The notes below the pieces were generated by a model that did not search any database, was not told the origin of the DNA, and worked only from the letters and a program-made list of their open reading frames with translations. Below are positions 1 to 6,884 of a stretch of DNA of 64,000 bases, piece after piece. A program made the translations under genes and the position numbers. How positions within the stretch are numbered: the stretch's first letter is position 1; the number at the start of each line of letters is the position of its first letter. The DNA comes from JAENVU01 sp038250905 (lineage in GTDB: Bacteria > Actinomycetota > Acidimicrobiia > IMCC26256 > JAENVU01): positions 1 through 64,000 of the forward strand of contig JBBSBV010000021.1 of the NCBI GenBank assembly GCA_038250905.1, read 5' to 3'.

Positions 1-1957
1 CCATCAGATTCAAGGCGTCGACATCAGCTCGGCGGGCGGCAAGCATGATCGTCGGTCGATGGTCGAGCCGGGCTTGGTACCAGGCGTCGACCATCTGCTC
101 GTGCGCAGTCTCCCGGTCGGGGGCGACGGTGACCCGACCGTGGTCGGCGAGGCGACGGATCGCCGTATCGACATGCCCAGCTCGGAGTTCGGCGACGGCA
201 CGGGCTTCGACCGGGTCCTGCTGGCGACGGTTCTCGACCAGGTGATTGGCGCCGAGCCGTTCCGCCAGTGCGACGAACGCGCCGCCGGCTTCGATCTCTG
301 CGAGTTGGCGGGGGTCGCCGACGAGGACGACTTTCGCTTCCGCGTAGTGCGCATGCTGAAGGAGCCGCGCGAGTTTGCGGGTCCCGATCATCGCGGCCTC
401 ATCCACGATCACCACGGTGGATGGGCTCAGTCCTGGGAGGTCGGTCCGATTGAGGTCGATGAGGAGCCGGTCGAGCGTCGCCGACGGGATCCCTGCGTCG
501 GCGTTGAGTTGTTGCGCGGCCCGGGCCGCGAGTGCGGCGCCGATGACGGTGTAGCCGTCGCGTTCCCACGCGGCGCGTGCCGCGGCGAGAGCGAAAGTCT
601 TGCCCGCGCCGGCCGCTCCGATCACAACACTCACCCCGGCACCGTCAGTGGTGATCGCTTTGATCATCCGGAGCTGCTCACGGCTGTAGCGCTTGTCGAA
701 GTCCGTCAACGTTGTCGGATACCGGGCGATGCCGATCTCCGCGTGGCGGTCTTCGTCGGCTTGGGTGAGCAGCCGCTCCTCGATCGCAAGAAGTTCGGGT
801 GTCGAGTAGCAAACCCCGTAGTGGCCGACACCCAGAGGGACGACCCTCTCGCTTGCGAGGAACCCGTCGGCGATCGCCTCGACCTCGCCAACGGTCGCAC
901 CCTCTCGGGCGCGTGCCGCGATCGCTTGGAGGACATGACGCCGATCGAACGACGACTGATGCAGCGTCAACTCTCGATCCAGACCTGTAGGGACTGGAAC
1001 GGGCTCGGTGGACGATGGTGCAGACACGCGTGAAGGGTCGCGGTGCAGGTCGACCTCGCGTGGTCCAGACCTGCACCACGCGTCAAACTCGTCCGCCCCG
1101 AACCCCAAGCGGGCGGCTTGGGCCGCCCACTGCGCTAACAGTGCACCGGGCTCCGGTTCAGACTGTTTCGCCTCACGAGTCCGGAGCGCAGCGGTGCGGT
1201 TCTCGTTCGCCGTCGCATCCCGACCCGCCGCAGCGACGATCTGCACCCGCCGTTTCGAGAACTCGCCACACACCTCAGCCGGGATGCCAAGGAGGTCGGC
1301 GTTGCCTTTCACGACTGGCCCCCACTCGACCCCCAGACGAGCGGTGAGACCCGCCCGGAGTTCGGCCTGATACAAGAAGCCGGCGGTGCGGGCCTGCGCA
1401 TACAAGTGCCGGCCATCGAGGGCCGACCACCGTCCGTCGGGGCCTTGCGCCGCGTTCGCGACGACGACATGCGTATGGAGTTGAGGGTCACCGGCCCGTG
1501 ACGAACGATGACGGAACGCCGCCCCCACCAACCCGCCACCCACGAGACGTTCGACACCGTTCGTTCCCCGCCGGACGAACACCGCCTCCCGCTCCAAATA
1601 GCCGACCGCCGCCGCGATCGCATCCCGGTGCGCGGCGACGATCTCGCCCTTGACCTCCGGTCCGGAGAGTGCCCACGCCACCGACACCGACTTCGTCGCC
1701 GAAAACGTCAAATCCAAGGCCGGCACCCGACGATTCCCACGAGCAAGACTCGTCCCGTCGACCGGGTTCACACCCGACAGGAGCGCGACGAACGCCTCAT
1801 CCGACACGCGGCCCTCGAGACCGAGCTGCTCAGCGGTCGCGCCGATCCAGTAGCCGGGCACTTCACCCGCGCCGAGGTAGTAGTCCTCCGCGCCATGAGC
1901 GACCGCCGCCAGGTAGTAGCCCTCCTGGCCCGCGGTGAGTTTCCCAATCGACAACAC
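1..1957 (-). CDS. MobF-family relaxase/helicase (TraA/TrwC-like), C-terminus beyond window
   Basis: Conjugative relaxase that would nick oriT and unwind the transferred strand. The reading frame is open from the GTG at 1957 to the left edge, about 652 codons. The start reads VLSIGKLTAGQEGYYL, typical for TrwC-type relaxase domains, and an AGAGAGGG ribosome site precedes it. The histidine cluster is visible as PQLHTHVVVAN (His161 and His163). A helicase domain follows, with Walker A GAAGAGKT near residue 445, motif II VVIVDEAAMIG near 515 and motif III VVLVGDPRQLAEIEAGGAF near 550. The sequence then continues to ARRADVDALNLM at the edge. Family members run to 900-1500 residues, so a substantial part is missing. 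Transfer genes such as a coupling protein may lie to the left. Confidence 0.9.
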   Translation of the reverse strand, partial: MLSIGKLTAGQEGYYLAAVAHGAEDYYLGAGEVPGYWIGATAEQLGLEGRVSDEAFVALLSGVNPVDGTSLARGNRRVPALDLTFSATKSVSVAWALSGPEVKGEIVAAHRDAIAAAVGYLEREAVFVRRGTNGVERLVGGGLVGAAFRHRSSRAGDPQLHTHVVVANAAQGPDGRWSALDGRHLYAQARTAGFLYQAELRAGLTARLGVEWGPVVKGNADLLGIPAEVCGEFSKRRVQIVAAAGRDATANENRTAALRTREAKQSEPEPGALLAQWAAQAARLGFGADEFDAWCRSGPREVDLHRDPSRVSAPSSTEPVPVPTGLDRELTLHQSSFDRRHVLQAIAARAREGATVGEVEAIADGFLASERVVPLGVGHYGVCYSTPELLAIEERLLTQADEDRHAEIGIARYPTTLTDFDKRYSREQLRMIKAITTDGAGVSVVIGAAGAGKTFALAAARAAWERDGYTVIGAALAARAAQQLNADAGIPSATLDRLLIDLNRTDLPGLSPSTVVIVDEAAMIGTRKLARLLQHAHYAEAKVVLVGDPRQLAEIEAGGAFVALAERLGANHLVENRRQQDPVEARAVAELRAGHVDTAIRRLADHGRVTVAPDRETAHEQMVDAWYQARLDHRPTIMLAARRADVDALNLM

Positions 1958-2093
1958 ACCCTCTCTATGCGCACCGCGACCGTCTCAGCGCGACACGCCG
2001 AGCATTGAAATGCAATTGCGTGGGGAATTGACGCGGTCTGAGTGAGCAAGCGACCGGAGTGGTCGTCGCAGTATCGAGACGGACGGGGAATGT

Positions 2094-2885
2094 GTGAGAA
2101 CGCGTGTTGTCGAAACGGACGCGGAGATCGGCTCAGGGATCTCGAATCACTACGATCCAACGTCCATGCCAGACCCGCAGCGAGGACGGCCGACGCTCAG
2201 ATGCCTGACGGACGACCTTGGGCTTGAACTTCCCGATCTCGGCACGGATCTCGGACTGCTCGATCATCCGTTCGTGGCGGAGCTGCGGCGGATCGCACCG
2301 ACGTCGCCAGACGGGCAGAAGCGGATCCTGTCGATCGACCGTCCACTCGTCTATCGGATTCGCGTGTCTTCGGAACGCGGCGCGACGTGGCTCGAGGACG
2401 CCAAGAGCGTCGTGTGGTTGTGCTCCGCACACCGACGCGAAGGCGGCTCCCAAGACGACGCCTACGAGTTCTTCAGCGAGCTCCACGAGGCGGGTCGGCT
2501 CCTCCCGAACGAAGACGACTCTCTCCGTGACCGTGCCGAAGCCGCAATCCGACTGCAGCGCGGGCTCACCGCAGACCTGATCGAACTTCTCGGTCTCGCG
2601 CTTGCCGAACCCGACTCCGAGCACCGCGGCGACCTGGGCGATTGGTTGCCGTGTCGAATGCTCGTCCTCCAAGGTGATGGGGTCGAAGAGATCTGGTGCG
2701 CCCTCAGCGTCCGAAGCGCCGACGGTGCGTTCGTCCGGGAGGCGGTCCGCGACCTTCTCTTCGCGACACTTGAACAACACGTGGCGCCGGCGCTGTTCGA
2801 GACGCGCAACGACTGGCCGGGCGGCGCCATCGAATGGTTCGAGGTTGTCCGCCTGGGAGTGCGTGAGCCCTCAGCGGCGACGTGA
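2094..2885 (+). CDS. Hypothetical protein of the mobile element
   Basis: I do not recognise this 263-residue protein. It is acidic and soluble, with no signal peptide or membrane segment. The centre reads LVYRIRVSSERGATWLEDAK and VVWLCSAHRREGG, and the helical second half includes DAYEFFSELHEAGRLLP. The GTG at 2094 has a GGGGAA element upstream; an in-frame ATG at 2166 is the alternative and lacks a clear ribosome site. The gene is divergent from the relaxase. Its last 15 bases overlap convergently the end of the RHH gene, so the two could influence each other by antisense transcription. Being beside a regulator on a mobile element, it could be a toxin or an accessory transfer factor, but nothing in the sequence shows which. 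Confidence 0.7.
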   Translation: MRTRVVETDAEIGSGISNHYDPTSMPDPQRGRPTLRCLTDDLGLELPDLGTDLGLLDHPFVAELRRIAPTSPDGQKRILSIDRPLVYRIRVSSERGATWLEDAKSVVWLCSAHRREGGSQDDAYEFFSELHEAGRLLPNEDDSLRDRAEAAIRLQRGLTADLIELLGLALAEPDSEHRGDLGDWLPCRMLVLQGDGVEEIWCALSVRSADGAFVREAVRDLLFATLEQHVAPALFETRNDWPGGAIEWFEVVRLGVREPSAAT

Positions 2886-3125
2886 CACCCGTGCCACCGC
2901 GTCGGGAGACTCGCCGAGAAGATGGGCGGCGACCGCAACATCGCCGCCGGCGAGGACTTCGCGAGCACGGTCGATGCCCTTCGCAATGTCATCTGCGTGA
3001 CGAGTCGCGTACTCGGCGACCGCGCGGTCCACGATCTCGGCTTGGGTCACATCAGTGAGCGCGGCCAGGTAGCGGACGCGATCCTTGGTCCGCTCGTTGA
3101 CCTTGATCGGGGCTTGGGTGCTCAC
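2871..3125 (-). CDS. Ribbon-helix-helix regulator or antitoxin
   Basis: An 84-residue protein with an N-terminal strand and helix pattern, PIKVNERTKDRVRYLAALTD followed by VTQAEIVDRAVAEYA, fitting a ribbon-helix-helix (CopG/MetJ-type) DNA-binding fold. The C-terminal half is helical and alanine-rich and could bind a partner. The GTG start has an excellent AAGGAGGT ribosome site, and a near-consensus promoter with a tandem 8-bp repeat in its spacer lies just upstream, which suggests autoregulation. No toxin gene follows in the same direction, so it may be an element repressor rather than half of a toxin-antitoxin pair; the convergent 263-residue protein is the only possible partner nearby. Confidence 0.75.
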   Translation of the reverse strand: MSTQAPIKVNERTKDRVRYLAALTDVTQAEIVDRAVAEYATRHADDIAKGIDRAREVLAGGDVAVAAHLLGESPDAVARVSRRR

Positions 3126-3150
3126 GATGGACCTCCTTCTCGGTGATAAG

Positions 3151-3178
3151 TGTATAAGTACCTAAGTACCTTTGTCAA
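3151..3178 (-). promoter_or_regulatory. Promoter of the RHH gene
   Basis: On the minus strand TTGACA (3173-3178) and TATACA (3151-3156) are separated by 16 bases, close to the sigma-70 consensus and conspicuous in this GC-rich window. The gene's GTG is 26 bases past the -10 box. Confidence 0.8.
3156..3171. repeat. Tandem 8-bp operator repeat in the RHH promoter spacer
   Basis: AAGTACCT occurs twice back to back (3156-3163 and 3164-3171), filling the space between the -35 and -10 boxes. RHH proteins typically bind short tandem or inverted half-sites over their own promoters, so this is a good candidate autorepression operator (inference). Confidence 0.65.
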
Positions 3179-3482
3179 CTCTGGAGTCGGCCGGTCACTC
3201 GACGGACTTGAGAGCCCTCGCCGCGATCAAGGGACGCGTCGTGCGATCCGTGGCCGCTCGTTGGCGGCGCGGTGTCAATTCATCGTTTTCGGTTAAGCGC
3301 GGTCAGCGATTCCACGCTCGGCGCAGACACGTGGTGCAGACAGGCGGTGCAGACGCGCGTGAAGGGTGTTGCGTGCGCTGACGGCGCCGAGGCGACTGCA
3401 ACGCGCGATTGACGAGTCGTCGACCAGTCAAGATCCGGAAGAACGAGTCGCGTTTTCTCCCACGAACGCGCATAGAGGGGGT
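3179..3482. other. Non-coding stretch before the excisionase gene
   Basis: About 300 bases with no convincing gene. Two copies of GGTGCAGAC lie 14 bases apart near 3332 and 3346. The second is part of a 22-base repeat (3346-3367) also found at 1017-1038 inside the relaxase gene. These could be integrase or excisionase binding sites, or a rearrangement scar. Confidence 0.5.
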
Positions 3483-3797
3483 ATGACCACAACGACGAAC
3501 GACCACGACCAGGAGACCCGTTCTACGAACCGAGGCGGTGCGACGAGCGCGCGAAGCGCAATCGATCCGCTGCTTCTGACCATCCCGGACGCGGCGCAGG
3601 TGCTCGCGGTGGGCCGGACGACCATGTACGAACTAATCGGCGCGGGTGAGATCGGCCTTGTGCGAATCGGTCGGTCGGTGCGTGTGTCGATCGCAGCACT
3701 TGAGGACTTTGTCGCTGAGCGCGAGCACGAGGCCCGCGCTACCGTGCGCACCCCTCCCCTCGCCGCAAGTCCTCGGCGCACGCCCAGCCGGAGGTAA
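3483..3797 (+). CDS. xis: Excisionase-like helix-turn-helix protein
   Basis: A 104-residue protein whose core reads LTIPDAAQVLAVGRTTMYEL followed by GEIGLVRIGRSVRVSIAALE, the MerR-like winged helix (HTH_17) used by excisionases and recombination directionality factors. A Thr/Asn-rich N-terminus precedes it. The ATG at 3483 was chosen because AGAGGGGG lies just upstream; the open frame extends further up without a comparable site. It ends three bases before the integrase ATG, so the two are surely co-transcribed, the normal xis-int pairing. It would bend att DNA and bias recombination toward excision. Confidence 0.85.
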   Translation: MTTTTNDHDQETRSTNRGGATSARSAIDPLLLTIPDAAQVLAVGRTTMYELIGAGEIGLVRIGRSVRVSIAALEDFVAEREHEARATVRTPPLAASPRRTPSRR

Positions 3798-3800
3798 CTC

Positions 3801-4922
3801 ATGAGTGTCCATCGGCGGACGACGCAGGCCGGAACGCGTTACGACGTGAGACTTCGCGCACCAGATGGTCGCCAGTTCACGCGCAGCTTTCGCACACGTC
3901 GCGACGCGGACGCCTTCGGGCGCGACCAACTTTCGACCTTGCAACGCGGCACGTGGATCGACCCGAGCGGCGGAGCGATGCTGTTCGGTGACTGGGTCGA
4001 CGAGTGGATGGAGCAACGCGTCGGGCTTCGCCCGAAGACCTTGCACACCGACACTGGGATCATCGAGCGATATCTCCGTCCGGCACTCGGTGCGCAACCG
4101 CTTTCGCTGATCACGCCACGCGAAGTCCAACGTCTGATCGCGACGTGGAGCCGACGACTCGCTCCGAACACGGTGCGGCGAAACTACGCGGTGGTTCGCG
4201 CTGTCTTCAATGCCGCGGTTGAGGCCGATCTCATCGCGCGCACACCCTGCCGTTCCGTCAAGCTGCCGAGACCCGAACCGACCGCGCATCGCATCCTCGA
4301 CCCGGTCGAGTTGCGTCGTCTCGCCGAAGCAGTCCCGATCGACTATCGAGCGATGGTGTATCTCGCTGGCGTTCTCGGCCTGCGGTTTGGCGAATGCGCG
4401 GGACTGCGGGTCGGGCGGCTCGACTTCTTTCGGAAAACCCTGACCGTCGCTGAGAGCCTCGGCGAGGTCGGCGGCGAACTCGTCGTCGGCAACCCCAAGT
4501 CCCGGGCGTCACGCCGCACCGTAGCGGTCCCTGAGCCGCTCATGGAACTGCTCGCCGCTCACCTCGCACGTGGGAGACTCACCGCCGCGGACCGCGACAC
4601 GTTTGTCTTCAGCGCCCCTCAGGGTGGTCCCGTGCGCTACGCGGCGTTCCGTTCCAGGGTCTGGCTCCCGGCCGTGAGCGAAGCGAACGTCAAGGGTGTC
4701 ACGTTCCACAGCCTGCGACATCTCGCGGCGACGGCGATGGTCGTCGAGGGCGTCGACATCCGCACTGCGCAGCATCGCCTGGGACACAGCGACCCGCGGC
4801 TACTGCTCAACATCTACGCACACGTCAGCAGCGACGCAGACCGCGACGCGGCGCGCCGACTCGGCGAGAGATTTCTCGCGGACGATCGCGACGAGGCTCT
4901 GCAGAGCGACGCTCAGCGATAG
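3801..4922 (+). CDS. int: Tyrosine recombinase integrase
   Basis: Site-specific integrase of 373 residues. It has an N-terminal arm-binding region, a SAM-like core-binding domain near residues 60-150 (GDWVDEWMEQRVGLRPKTL) and a catalytic domain with all expected residues: Arg195 in GLRFGE, Lys233 in NPKSRASRR, His303 and Arg306 in HSLRH, His329 in RLGHS, and the nucleophile Tyr339 in NIYAHV. A GGAGG ribosome site sits inside the end of xis. The gene is followed by a hairpin and then by the 3' end of tRNA-Thr, so that tRNA is the probable attB. It appears intact. Confidence 0.95.
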   Translation: MSVHRRTTQAGTRYDVRLRAPDGRQFTRSFRTRRDADAFGRDQLSTLQRGTWIDPSGGAMLFGDWVDEWMEQRVGLRPKTLHTDTGIIERYLRPALGAQPLSLITPREVQRLIATWSRRLAPNTVRRNYAVVRAVFNAAVEADLIARTPCRSVKLPRPEPTAHRILDPVELRRLAEAVPIDYRAMVYLAGVLGLRFGECAGLRVGRLDFFRKTLTVAESLGEVGGELVVGNPKSRASRRTVAVPEPLMELLAAHLARGRLTAADRDTFVFSAPQGGPVRYAAFRSRVWLPAVSEANVKGVTFHSLRHLAATAMVVEGVDIRTAQHRLGHSDPRLLLNIYAHVSSDADRDAARRLGERFLADDRDEALQSDAQR

Positions 4923-4965
4923 CCCCGGCCGCCCCACGTCGCGGCTTGCAGGCACGTCGAGTCTC

Positions 4966-4996
4966 CGAAGGATTCCGCGCTCGCCGGAACCCTTCG
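4966..4996 (+). terminator. Hairpin after the integrase gene
   Basis: CGAAGGATTCCG (4966-4977) pairs with CGGAACCCTTCG (4985-4996) with one mismatch and a 7-base loop, about 45 bases after the int stop. No U-tract follows, so it is a probable but not certain terminator. Confidence 0.5.
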
Positions 4997-5052
4997 CCGC
5001 GGGCCGATCACGGACCGGGATTGCGTGTCTGCAGCATCCATCTTGGATAGAG

Positions 5053-5072
5053 ATGTGCGATAAATGTGCGAT
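5053..5072. repeat. Direct repeat ATGTGCGAT x2, possible integrase arm sites
   Basis: ATGTGCGAT occurs at 5053-5061 and 5064-5072, an 11-base helical-turn spacing, between the integrase and the tRNA end. Tyrosine integrases bind short direct repeats (arm-type sites) flanking the core, which makes this a candidate; it is unproven. Confidence 0.4.
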
Positions 5073-5133
5073 GAAACTGGACATTGGTCCGGACCAGATT
5101 TCGCGCCAGCTCGCTGACCTGCGCATTCAGCGG

Positions 5134-5206
5134 AGCCGGGAAGGAGATTCGAACTCCTGACCTGCTCATTACGAGTGAGCTGCTCTACCGACTGAGCTAT
5201 CCCGGC
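5134..5206 (-). tRNA. tRNA-Thr (anticodon CGT)
   Basis: The minus strand folds as a cloverleaf. The acceptor GCCGGGA pairs with TCCCGGC, the anticodon stem-loop is GCTCA CTCGTAA TGAGC with anticodon CGT, and the T-arm contains GTTCGAATC. CCA is not encoded. Its 3' end faces the integrase and is the likely insertion site of the element; the tRNA sequence appears restored and functional. Confidence 0.95.
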
Positions 5207-5254
5207 GGGGTCCGGCAGTGTACCGAAAGGCCCTTCCGGAACCGGGGTTTTGGG

Positions 5255-6250
5255 CTACGCGGCGGCCGGGAGGTGGGAAACGAGCCGGAGCAGCAGCGTC
5301 GACACGTTGGGGTTGAACTCGTCGGCCTGGCGCGCCGCGCGGCACGCGTCGAGGGCCGCGTCGGCTCGGGACGGCACAATCGCGGGCGCGCCGTCGGCCG
5401 CGGCCAGAACATCGAGATACACCTGCTCGATCGCGCCGATGCCTTCGATGAGCGCGTCGGTCTTGGCGCGACGCAGCTCCTGCTTCTGGCGGTCGGCCAG
5501 ACGCTTCCGGAGGGCGGACGCGGTGCGAGGCGGGTACCCGCGCTGCTCGATCTGCTCGTCGAGCCCAACGAGTTCGGTCGCCGCCGCCTGCTCCGACGCG
5601 GTGGTCGCCTCCTCCAGCGCGGCTTCCAGTTCCTCCACCAGTTCGACCGTGGTCCCGGCCCGACCGTCCACCCGGGTCACCGCGCCCGCGAACACCGCTT
5701 GGAGCGCAACCGTCGCGGGCGTCCTCGTCGGTGGCGCGTAGGCGAAGTCGACCCGCTGACACCGCGACCGGATCGTCGCGAGCAGTCCTTCCGGACGGTC
5801 GGTGAGCAGGATCACCACCGTGCGCGGCGGCGGTTCCTCGATGCTCTTCAGCAGCGCGTTGGCAACGGTCGGTTCCATCCGGTCCGCGTCCCGGAGCAAC
5901 ACGACTTTGCGCTGCCCTTCGACCGGCGCCTTGTGGATCTCCGGGATGACCCGGGGCAGCGACGGATCGCGACGCGCGGTCTCACCCGCGCGCGGTGAAC
6001 GGATCTCGTTCGCCAACGTGTACGTCGCGGTCATGGGCTCGAACTCGACCACGTCGGGGTGCGCGCCCCGTGCGACCAACGACACCGAGCGCTCGTCGGT
6101 CTCACCGATCACCGCACACGAGAAGGCCCGCGCCGCCTCGAGCATGCCGGAACTCGTCGATCCGACGAAGAGGTATGCGTGGGACGGCCGCGCCGCGGCG
6201 GATCGGAGTGTCGCGATCGCCTGATCCTGACCGACGATGGATTCCCACAT
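5255..6250 (-). CDS. holB: DNA polymerase III delta-prime subunit
   Basis: Clamp-loader subunit of 331 residues that helps load the sliding clamp at replication forks. It opens with WESIVGQDQAIATLRSA, the AAA+ N-terminal signature of delta-prime/DnaX proteins, and contains NALLKSIEEPPPRTVVILL and the SRC motif at residues 162-164. The P-loop is degenerate: residues 30-36 read GSTSSGM without the Gly-Lys-Thr, consistent with delta-prime being a non-hydrolysing member. No zinc-binding cysteine cluster is visible. It lies 28 bases after tmk in the same direction, a common pairing in bacteria. Confidence 0.9.
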   Translation of the reverse strand: MWESIVGQDQAIATLRSAAARPSHAYLFVGSTSSGMLEAARAFSCAVIGETDERSVSLVARGAHPDVVEFEPMTATYTLANEIRSPRAGETARRDPSLPRVIPEIHKAPVEGQRKVVLLRDADRMEPTVANALLKSIEEPPPRTVVILLTDRPEGLLATIRSRCQRVDFAYAPPTRTPATVALQAVFAGAVTRVDGRAGTTVELVEELEAALEEATTASEQAAATELVGLDEQIEQRGYPPRTASALRKRLADRQKQELRRAKTDALIEGIGAIEQVYLDVLAAADGAPAIVPSRADAALDACRAARQADEFNPNVSTLLLRLVSHLPAAA

Positions 6251-6278
6251 GGCCGTCGATCCTACGAGCCGGTGCGGC

Positions 6279-6884
6279 TCACTGCTCCAGCAGCGGCACG
6301 ACGGCGTTCTTCACCCGCGCCGCGACCACTTCGGGTGACCCGGTGCCGTCGAGCACGGTCCAGCCGTGTTGCACGGCCAAGTCGCGATACGCCTGGCGCA
6401 CGGCGGCATGGAAGGTGTCGCCTTCCCGCTCCATCCGATCCGCCGTCGGTGAGCGCCGCGCGGCCGCCGTGACGTCGTCGACGTCGAGGAGCACGACGAG
6501 ATCGGGCACGAGCCCCGCAGTCGCAAAGTCCGACAGTGCGGCGACCGCGTCCACGCCCAGCCCGCGCACCACACCCTGGTACACCAGCGACGACGCCACG
6601 TGCCGGTCGCTCACCACCCACGCGCCCCGCCGGATCGCCGGCGCCACCACCTCGGCCACGTGTTGCGCGCGATCAGCCGCCATCATGAGCGCCTCGGCAC
6701 GGACGTCGATCTCCCGCCCGTGCAAGAGCAACTCCCGCAGCGCGCCGCCGAGTTCGGTACCGCCCGGTTCCCGGGTCGCCACCACGTCGACGCCCTGCTG
6801 CCGGAGGAACGTGACCAGCGCGTCGCGCTGGGTCGACTTCCCCGAGCCGTCGCCGCCTTCGAGCACCACGAACCGGCCGGTCAT
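6279..6884 (-). CDS. tmk: Thymidylate kinase
   Basis: Phosphorylates dTMP to dTDP with ATP, feeding dTTP synthesis. At 201 residues it has family-typical length. The P-loop is GGDGSGKST (residues 10-18), the substrate motif is TREPGGTELG, and the DR motif lies at residues 93-94 (SDRHVASSLVYQG). Its ATG overlaps the stop of the upstream MFS gene as ATGA, so translation is coupled; the downstream neighbour is holB. Confidence 0.95.
   Translation of the reverse strand: MTGRFVVLEGGDGSGKSTQRDALVTFLRQQGVDVVATREPGGTELGGALRELLLHGREIDVRAEALMMAADRAQHVAEVVAPAIRRGAWVVSDRHVASSLVYQGVVRGLGVDAVAALSDFATAGLVPDLVVLLDVDDVTAAARRSPTADRMEREGDTFHAAVRQAYRDLAVQHGWTVLDGTGSPEVVAARVKNAVVPLLEQ

Larger units (their letters stand above)
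1..5134. mobile_element. Right end of an integrative element inserted at tRNA-Thr
   Basis: A relaxase, an RHH regulator, an excisionase-like HTH protein and a tyrosine integrase lie together, and the integrase ends about 210 bases from the 3' end of a tRNA-Thr gene. Integrase-proximal insertion into the 3' end of a tRNA is the usual arrangement for actinobacterial integrative conjugative or mobilizable elements. The other end and the second att copy must lie left of the window. The exact core site is not visible because only one copy is present, so the right boundary at the tRNA 3' end is an inference. Confidence 0.8.

Noticed and set aside
59..1033. Long plus-strand open frame of 324 codons
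   Set aside because: It is the mirror of the relaxase gene; the minus strand shows helicase motifs and histidines, the plus strand only charged low-complexity sequence.
3172..3381. Small plus-strand gene before xis
   Set aside because: It has no clear ribosome site or recognisable domain and overlaps the RHH promoter and repeats.
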